This document shows, piece by piece, positions 59,572 through 64,000 of a DNA stretch of 64,000 nt (position 1 is its first letter; every line of letters starts with the position of its first letter). This stretch comes from Nonomuraea endophytica. GTDB taxonomy: Bacteria > Actinomycetota > Actinomycetes > Streptosporangiales > Streptosporangiaceae. The notes beneath the pieces are model-generated. The model had not been told where the DNA came from. It searched no databases and worked only from the letters and a program-made list of their open reading frames with translations. The position numbers were made by a program, and so were the translations under genes. The stretch lies in assembly GCF_014203235.1 (NCBI RefSeq), contig NZ_JACHIN010000004.1, positions 310,001 through 374,000 on the forward strand. Reading direction: 5' to 3'.

Positions 59572-62052
59572 ATGTCGCCCCCGGACATGTCACGCTCGAC
59601 CATGCGCAGAACCACCCTGTTAGCCCTGTTATCGGTCCTCCTCCTGCCAGCCGGTACGGCTGCCGCCGCCCCCGTCCCCACGCCGCCCCCGGCGGTCAGG
59701 GACTTCGGCAACGGCCCCGAGCGCAACGAAGAAGCCGCCCTGGTCGAGGATGCGGCCACGGCGCTGAAGGCCCAGGCGGCCGCGCCGTACCACCACGACA
59801 AGACCAGGGGCTACCCCCGCAAGAACCAGCTCCCCCTCCCGCCGGAGAACCCCGCGGACGCCTCGATCAAGCTGGGCCTGGTCCCGCACCACGCCATCGC
59901 GGCGAAGCTGAACGCGCTGCAGGCGCTCGGCGACCGCGTGAGCGCCGAGGTGCTCGGCCGCTCGGCGGGCGGGCGCGACCTCTACTTCGTGACGGTCACC
60001 GCGCCGGAGAGCCCGGCCGAGGTCCGCGAGCAGGAACGCCTGCGCCAGCAGATCGAATCCGGAAGAAAAGTCCCGAAAAATCGCTATAAAACGCCGATCT
60101 TCATCAACGGCAACATCCACGGCAACGAGTGGGAGGGCACCGACGCCTCCCTGCGGGTGATCGAGGAGCTGGCCACCAGCCCGCAGGCGGCCACCCTGCT
60201 CAAGCGCACCCGCCTGTACTTCAACATCACCGCCAACCCCGACGGCAGAGTCCTCGGCCAGCGCCCCAACGGCAACGGCTTCGACCTCAACCGCGACATG
60301 ATCACCGCCTCCCAGCCCGAGGCCAGGGCCATGCGGCAGATCATGATCGACACGCAGCCGGTCGCCATGCTCGACCTGCACGGCTACGTCAACGGCACGC
60401 TGATCGAGCCGACCACCCCGCCCCACGGCGCCAACTACGAGTACGACCTGTTCATCACCAACACCTACGCCAACGGCCTCGGCATGGAGACGGGCGTCAA
60501 CGGCCTCGGCTACACGCCGGAGAAGGACGGCGTCTTCCCCGTCCAGATCCCCTTCCGCGACTCCGAGGAGGGCTGGGACGACTGGCCCCCGATCTTCACC
60601 CCGCAATACGCGCCCTTCCACGGCGCGGTCGCCGCGCACACGGTGGAGATCCCGCTGCGCGTCAACGGCTCCGACTACACCAACCTGCCGGTCGAGGAGC
60701 TGCGCCGCCGTTCCAGGATCAACACCGACGTGGCAGCCGCGGCCGTGCGCGCCACCTACAGCCACGTCCTGGCCAACCACGACAAGCTGATCGCCGACCA
60801 GACCGAGGTCTTCCGCCGGGGTGCGGCGGGCGAGCCGGCCAGGACGGTCCCGCTGGGCATCGTGCCCGGCTTCGGCCCCGAGGACGTCTACACCACCACC
60901 TACCCGCGCGGCTACGTGATCCCCGAGGGCACCCCGGCCGCGGCCCGGCTGGTGGACCACCTGATCGCCAACGACGTGGAGGTGGAGCGGGCGATCCTGC
61001 CCTTCCACGCGGGCGGCCGCTTCTACCCGTCCGGCACGTACGTGGTGGACATGCGCCAGCCCAAGCGCGGCCTGGCCAACGTGATGCTGGAGCCCGGCGC
61101 GGACATCAGCCCGCGCGTCGACGCCATGTACGACATCTCGGGCTGGAGCCACGCCCTGCTCTGGGGCGCGGGCGTCACCTCCGTGCGCGACCTGCGGGTG
61201 TTCGCGGAGCCGGTCCGTTCCGCGGCTTCCACCGGCTACGTCCCGCACGGTGACGGCACGCTCGCGCTCAAGGTCGCCGACGGCCGCGACGCGCAGGCGA
61301 TCAACGCGCTGCTCGCCCGCGGCGTCGAGGTCACCTGGGCGGGCGACACCGCCACGCTGCCCCGCTCGGCGCGCGCCGCCGCCCGCGAGGTCGCCCAGCG
61401 CTACGGCGTGCGCTTCTCCCGGGCCGGTACGGCGAGCGGCCCCAAACTCGCCCCGGTCAGGATCGCCGCGGCGGCCTCGGCCGACGAGCTGTTCACGCTG
61501 CGCGAGATGGGCTTCACGGTCACGCCGGTCTCCACGACCCTGGCCAACGCCGGGTTCGACTGGAACACCGTGGACGTCCTGTACGTCTCCAGCGGCCTGT
61601 CCTACACCGCGCTCAACCCGGCGGCCAAGGCGGCGCTCGACGCCTTCCTGGCCAAGGGCGGCGTCGTCACCAGAGGCGGCACCGGCGCGAACTTCAACGC
61701 CGCCGCCGGACTCCTGACCGTCACCTCGGTGGCCGGGCGCGGCGACGCCAACGGCGTGGTCAGGATGGCCTCGGGCGAGCACGGGTTCGTGTACTCGCCA
61801 CGCTGGTTCACCGGGCTGGGTCCGGAGGTGAAGGCCGAGCAGACCTACGACGCGTTCGTGTCCGGGCACTGGCGCCCGAACCAGGACGGCTCCGGCGGCC
61901 AGGACGCCGCCAAGGGTCAGGCGGCGGTCGTCAGCGGCCAGGACGAGCGCGGGGCGCGGGTGGTGCTGTTCGGCACCGAGCCGATGTTCCGCAACCATCC
62001 GAAGGGGCTGTTCGCGCAGGTCGCGCGGGCCCTGTACAGCACGTCCCAGTGA
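59572..62052 (+). CDS. Secreted M14 zinc carboxypeptidase
   Basis: A large (about 826 residues) secreted metallocarboxypeptidase. A signal peptide includes MRRTTLLALLSVLLLPAGT and ends near AAAA. The Zn-binding H-x-x-E is in NIHGNEWEGTDA, a second His in MLDLHGYVNG, and the catalytic Glu in HTVEIPLRVNG. A long C-terminal part (from about 430) is unassigned here but shows a beta-rich flavour. It trims C-terminal residues from peptides outside the cell. The start is uncertain among ATG codons at 59572, 59587 and 59602. AGGAGGT at 59543 is too far from all three. Confidence 0.88.
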   Translation: MSPPDMSRSTMRRTTLLALLSVLLLPAGTAAAAPVPTPPPAVRDFGNGPERNEEAALVEDAATALKAQAAAPYHHDKTRGYPRKNQLPLPPENPADASIKLGLVPHHAIAAKLNALQALGDRVSAEVLGRSAGGRDLYFVTVTAPESPAEVREQERLRQQIESGRKVPKNRYKTPIFINGNIHGNEWEGTDASLRVIEELATSPQAATLLKRTRLYFNITANPDGRVLGQRPNGNGFDLNRDMITASQPEARAMRQIMIDTQPVAMLDLHGYVNGTLIEPTTPPHGANYEYDLFITNTYANGLGMETGVNGLGYTPEKDGVFPVQIPFRDSEEGWDDWPPIFTPQYAPFHGAVAAHTVEIPLRVNGSDYTNLPVEELRRRSRINTDVAAAAVRATYSHVLANHDKLIADQTEVFRRGAAGEPARTVPLGIVPGFGPEDVYTTTYPRGYVIPEGTPAAARLVDHLIANDVEVERAILPFHAGGRFYPSGTYVVDMRQPKRGLANVMLEPGADISPRVDAMYDISGWSHALLWGAGVTSVRDLRVFAEPVRSAASTGYVPHGDGTLALKVADGRDAQAINALLARGVEVTWAGDTATLPRSARAAAREVAQRYGVRFSRAGTASGPKLAPVRIAAAASADELFTLREMGFTVTPVSTTLANAGFDWNTVDVLYVSSGLSYTALNPAAKAALDAFLAKGGVVTRGGTGANFNAAAGLLTVTSVAGRGDANGVVRMASGEHGFVYSPRWFTGLGPEVKAEQTYDAFVSGHWRPNQDGSGGQDAAKGQAAVVSGQDERGARVVLFGTEPMFRNHPKGLFAQVARALYSTSQ

Positions 62053-62061
62053 GATGACGCG

Positions 62062-62092
62062 TGGGCCGGTCGTCGCGATGGCGCCCGGCCCA
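62062..62092. terminator. Bidirectional terminator
   Basis: TGGGCCGG (62062-62069) pairs perfectly with CCGGCCCA (62085-62092) around a 15-base loop, in the short gap between the convergent carboxypeptidase and aldo/keto reductase genes. Confidence 0.6.
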
Positions 62093-62097
62093 GGCGC

Positions 62098-63066
62098 TCA
62101 CATGCGCACCTCGCGAGGGGTGTAGGCCTCGCTCAGGAACGCGACTTCCTTCTCGGTCAGCTCCACGCCGACCGCCGCCGCGGCGTCGTCGACGTGCCGG
62201 TCCTTGGTGGCGCCCACGATCGGCGCGGTCACCCCGGTACGCCCCAGCAGCCAGGCCAGCGCCACCTGCGCAGCCGGCAGCTCGCGCTCCCTGGCCACCT
62301 GGGCGACCCGGTCCAGGACCACTTGGTCGTTCTCCGGCTCGTACAGGAAGTCGATGCGCTCGTCGGTGCCCTGCCTGGCGGTCTGCTGCGCCGTTCCGGC
62401 CCTGGCCAGGACGCCGCGGGCCAGCGGGCTCCAGGGGATGACGCCCACGCCCTGGTCGGCGCAGAGCGGCAGCATCTCCCGCTCCTCCTCGCGGTAGAGC
62501 AGGTTGTAGTGGTTCTGCATGGAGACGAACTTCGTCCACCCGTTGATCTCGGCCACGTGCTGGGCCTTGGCGAACTGCCAGGCGTACATGCTGGAGGCGC
62601 CGATGTAGCGGGCCTTGCCGGAGCGGACGACGTCGTGCAGGGCCAGCATGGTCTCCTCGATCGGCGTCTCGTCGTCCCAGCGGTGGATCTGGTAGAGGTC
62701 CACGTAGTCGGTGCCGAGGCGCTCGAGTGAGGCGTCGATCGCGGCCATGACGTGCTTGCGCGACAGCCCGCGGTCGTTGCGCGCCTTGCCCATCGGGAAG
62801 TAGACCTTGGTGGCCAGCACGTAGTCCTCGCGGCGGGGGAAGATCCGGCGCAGCACGTTGCCGGTGATGACCTCGCTGGCGCCGGCGCTGTAGACGTCCG
62901 CGGTGTCGAAGAAGGTGATCCCCGCGTCGGCGGCGCGCCGGACGAGCGGCTCGGCCTGTTCCTCCGGCAGGGTCCATTCCATCTTCTCGGGATCGCCGTA
63001 ACTCATCATGCCGAGGCAGATGCGCGAGACCTGAAGACCGGTGTTTCCCAGACGCGAATATTCCAT
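62098..63066 (-). CDS. Aldo/keto reductase
   Basis: A 322-residue NADPH-dependent aldo/keto reductase of the YajO/YhdN-like type. FFDTADVYSAG holds catalytic Asp and Tyr, LATKVYFP the Lys, and LYQIHRWDDETP the His. The C-terminal IVGATKDRHVDDA segment binds the cofactor. The ATG at 63066 begins MEYSRLGNTG, the family opening; a longer frame reaches 63090. It stands alone. Substrate unknown. Confidence 0.9.
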   Translation of the reverse strand: MEYSRLGNTGLQVSRICLGMMSYGDPEKMEWTLPEEQAEPLVRRAADAGITFFDTADVYSAGASEVITGNVLRRIFPRREDYVLATKVYFPMGKARNDRGLSRKHVMAAIDASLERLGTDYVDLYQIHRWDDETPIEETMLALHDVVRSGKARYIGASSMYAWQFAKAQHVAEINGWTKFVSMQNHYNLLYREEEREMLPLCADQGVGVIPWSPLARGVLARAGTAQQTARQGTDERIDFLYEPENDQVVLDRVAQVARERELPAAQVALAWLLGRTGVTAPIVGATKDRHVDDAAAAVGVELTEKEVAFLSEAYTPREVRM

Positions 63067-63127
63067 GCAAGCCAGCTTATGGCGGGGCATTACGTGAGGA
63101 CGGATGGGCCAGGGGTAAGACCCGGAA

Positions 63128-64000
63128 ATGGTGACACCCCGCGGAATGCTGGTGCGGATTCTCTACGGCTCCCGCTACGACCGGTTGCCGCACGGCCAGC
63201 GTGCTTACGTACGACCGGGTGAGCGGGTGATCCGCGAGGCGCAGTGGCGGCTGAGGCTGCGCCGTGCGCCCGTGACCTCGCTGCCCGACTACTCCGGGTC
63301 GGTGCCGCTCGGCGAGATCGAGGAGTTCCTGGCCTGCACGCTGTGCGGCGAGGAGCGCCAGCAGCCGCTGTTCGAGCCGACCGGCGGCAAGGGCTGGCGT
63401 TACCGGGTGGTGCGCTGCCCGGCCTGCGGTTTCCTCTACCGCAACCCGAACGTCCGCCCCGAGCACCTCGGCGACCTGTACGCCGGCTCCTACAGCTCCT
63501 TCCTGACCGGCAAGTACGCCGCCCAGCGCCGGCGCCGCTACGAGCTGACGATGAAGGCGTTCTCCCCCGTGTTCGAGGACGGCAAGGGCCGCAGGCTGCT
63601 CGACTTCGGCTGCGGCGCCGGGCTCTTCCTGGGCCTGGCCGAGGAGCTCGGCTTCGACGCGGTCGGCGTCGACCTCTCGCCCGACTCCGTGGAACGGGCC
63701 AACGCCACGCTCCGCACCGCCCGCGCCCACCTGGGCGACCCCGAGGACGTGCCGGAGATCGCCGCGGGCGGGTTCGACGTCATCACGCTCTGGTCGGTGC
63801 TGGCCCACCTGCCGCGCCCGCTCGACGACTTCGCGCGCTTCCGCCGGCTGCTGGCGCCGGGCGGGGTCCTGCTGGTGCTGACCGTCAACGCCAATTCCCT
63901 GCTGCTCAAGGCGTACGGCTCGCGCTGGAGCGGCTTCACCAAGAACCACCTGATGTTCTACTCCTCGGCCACGCTGCCGGTGCTGCTGCGCCGTACCGGA
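63128..64000 (+). CDS. Class I SAM-dependent methyltransferase with zinc ribbon (partial)
   Basis: This frame starts at ATG 63128 and runs past the window end; 291 codons are seen. A likely zinc ribbon is formed by CTLCGEE and CPACGF around residues 75-105. The methyltransferase core shows motif I RLLDFGCGAGLFLGLAEELG, then VGVDLSPDSVERANATL and FDVITLWSVLAHLPRPLDDF. The layout resembles C-methyltransferases and zinc-ribbon methyltransferases of sugar or polysaccharide pathways. The C-terminal end is outside the window, so its substrate cannot be judged. Confidence 0.85.
   Translation, partial: MVTPRGMLVRILYGSRYDRLPHGQRAYVRPGERVIREAQWRLRLRRAPVTSLPDYSGSVPLGEIEEFLACTLCGEERQQPLFEPTGGKGWRYRVVRCPACGFLYRNPNVRPEHLGDLYAGSYSSFLTGKYAAQRRRRYELTMKAFSPVFEDGKGRRLLDFGCGAGLFLGLAEELGFDAVGVDLSPDSVERANATLRTARAHLGDPEDVPEIAAGGFDVITLWSVLAHLPRPLDDFARFRRLLAPGGVLLVLTVNANSLLLKAYGSRWSGFTKNHLMFYSSATLPVLLRRTG

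Overview
The window is high-GC DNA with strong GC bias at third codon positions, GTG and TTG starts, many 1-4 bp stop/start overlaps, LacI/TetR/XRE/PaaX regulators, LuxR-type two-component genes and Opp-type oligosaccharide uptake. This points to a filamentous actinomycete. A Streptosporangiales member such as Nonomuraea is my inference, not something the sequence proves.

Layout. (1) 1-2900: the right part of a small integrated element, with an array of GC-rich hairpins, a winged-helix protein, an excisionase-like HTH protein, a second HTH protein and a tyrosine integrase. (2) 2900-3710: non-coding DNA with thirteen 16-bp tandem repeats and a short coding-like remnant. (3) 3710-22494: a candidate natural-product locus without NRPS or PKS genes. 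It has aspartate decarboxylase, a glutathionylspermidine-synthase-like ligase, a DAO-type flavoenzyme, and an eight-gene minus-strand operon (NeuB-type synthase, SDR, transketolase, RraA-type aldolase, RmlD-like reductase, aldonolactone-oxidase-like flavoenzyme, HAD phosphatase, class IV aminotransferase). An ArsR-type and a LysR-type regulator, an aldo/keto reductase, an MFS exporter and two more ATP-grasp ligases complete it. (4) 22629-27442: endonuclease V, an iron-siderophore uptake set with an iron box, and a polysaccharide-deacetylase-family enzyme. (5) 27415-29378: a DUF418 membrane protein and a divergent TetR with twin operators. (6) 29507-39416: a galactoside regulon with D-galactonate dehydratase, an Opp-type ABC transporter, LacI and a GH35 beta-galactosidase, linked by two LacI-type operators. 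(7) 39368-45634: LigD-type polymerase, two enoyl-CoA hydratases, an AidB-like acyl-CoA dehydrogenase, PaaX and a hypothetical protein. (8) 45698-54252: a glutamate-cysteine-ligase-like enzyme and several redox enzyme/regulator pairs, ending in decayed TetR and P450 fragments. (9) 54287-64000: a two-component system, a secreted alpha/beta hydrolase, PolX, a secreted M14 carboxypeptidase, an aldo/keto reductase and a methyltransferase cut by the window end.

How the genes may work together: in region 3, transketolase plus NeuB-type condensation with phosphoenolpyruvate could build a polyhydroxy 2-keto acid. HAD could dephosphorylate it, the class IV aminotransferase could convert it to an amino acid, the redox enzymes could tailor it, the three ATP-grasp ligases could join it to partners (possibly including beta-alanine from PanD), and MFS could export it. 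No NeuA or NeuC homologue or glycosyltransferase is present, so surface sialylation is unlikely. This locus is the best candidate for an undescribed system here; the pathway is inference.
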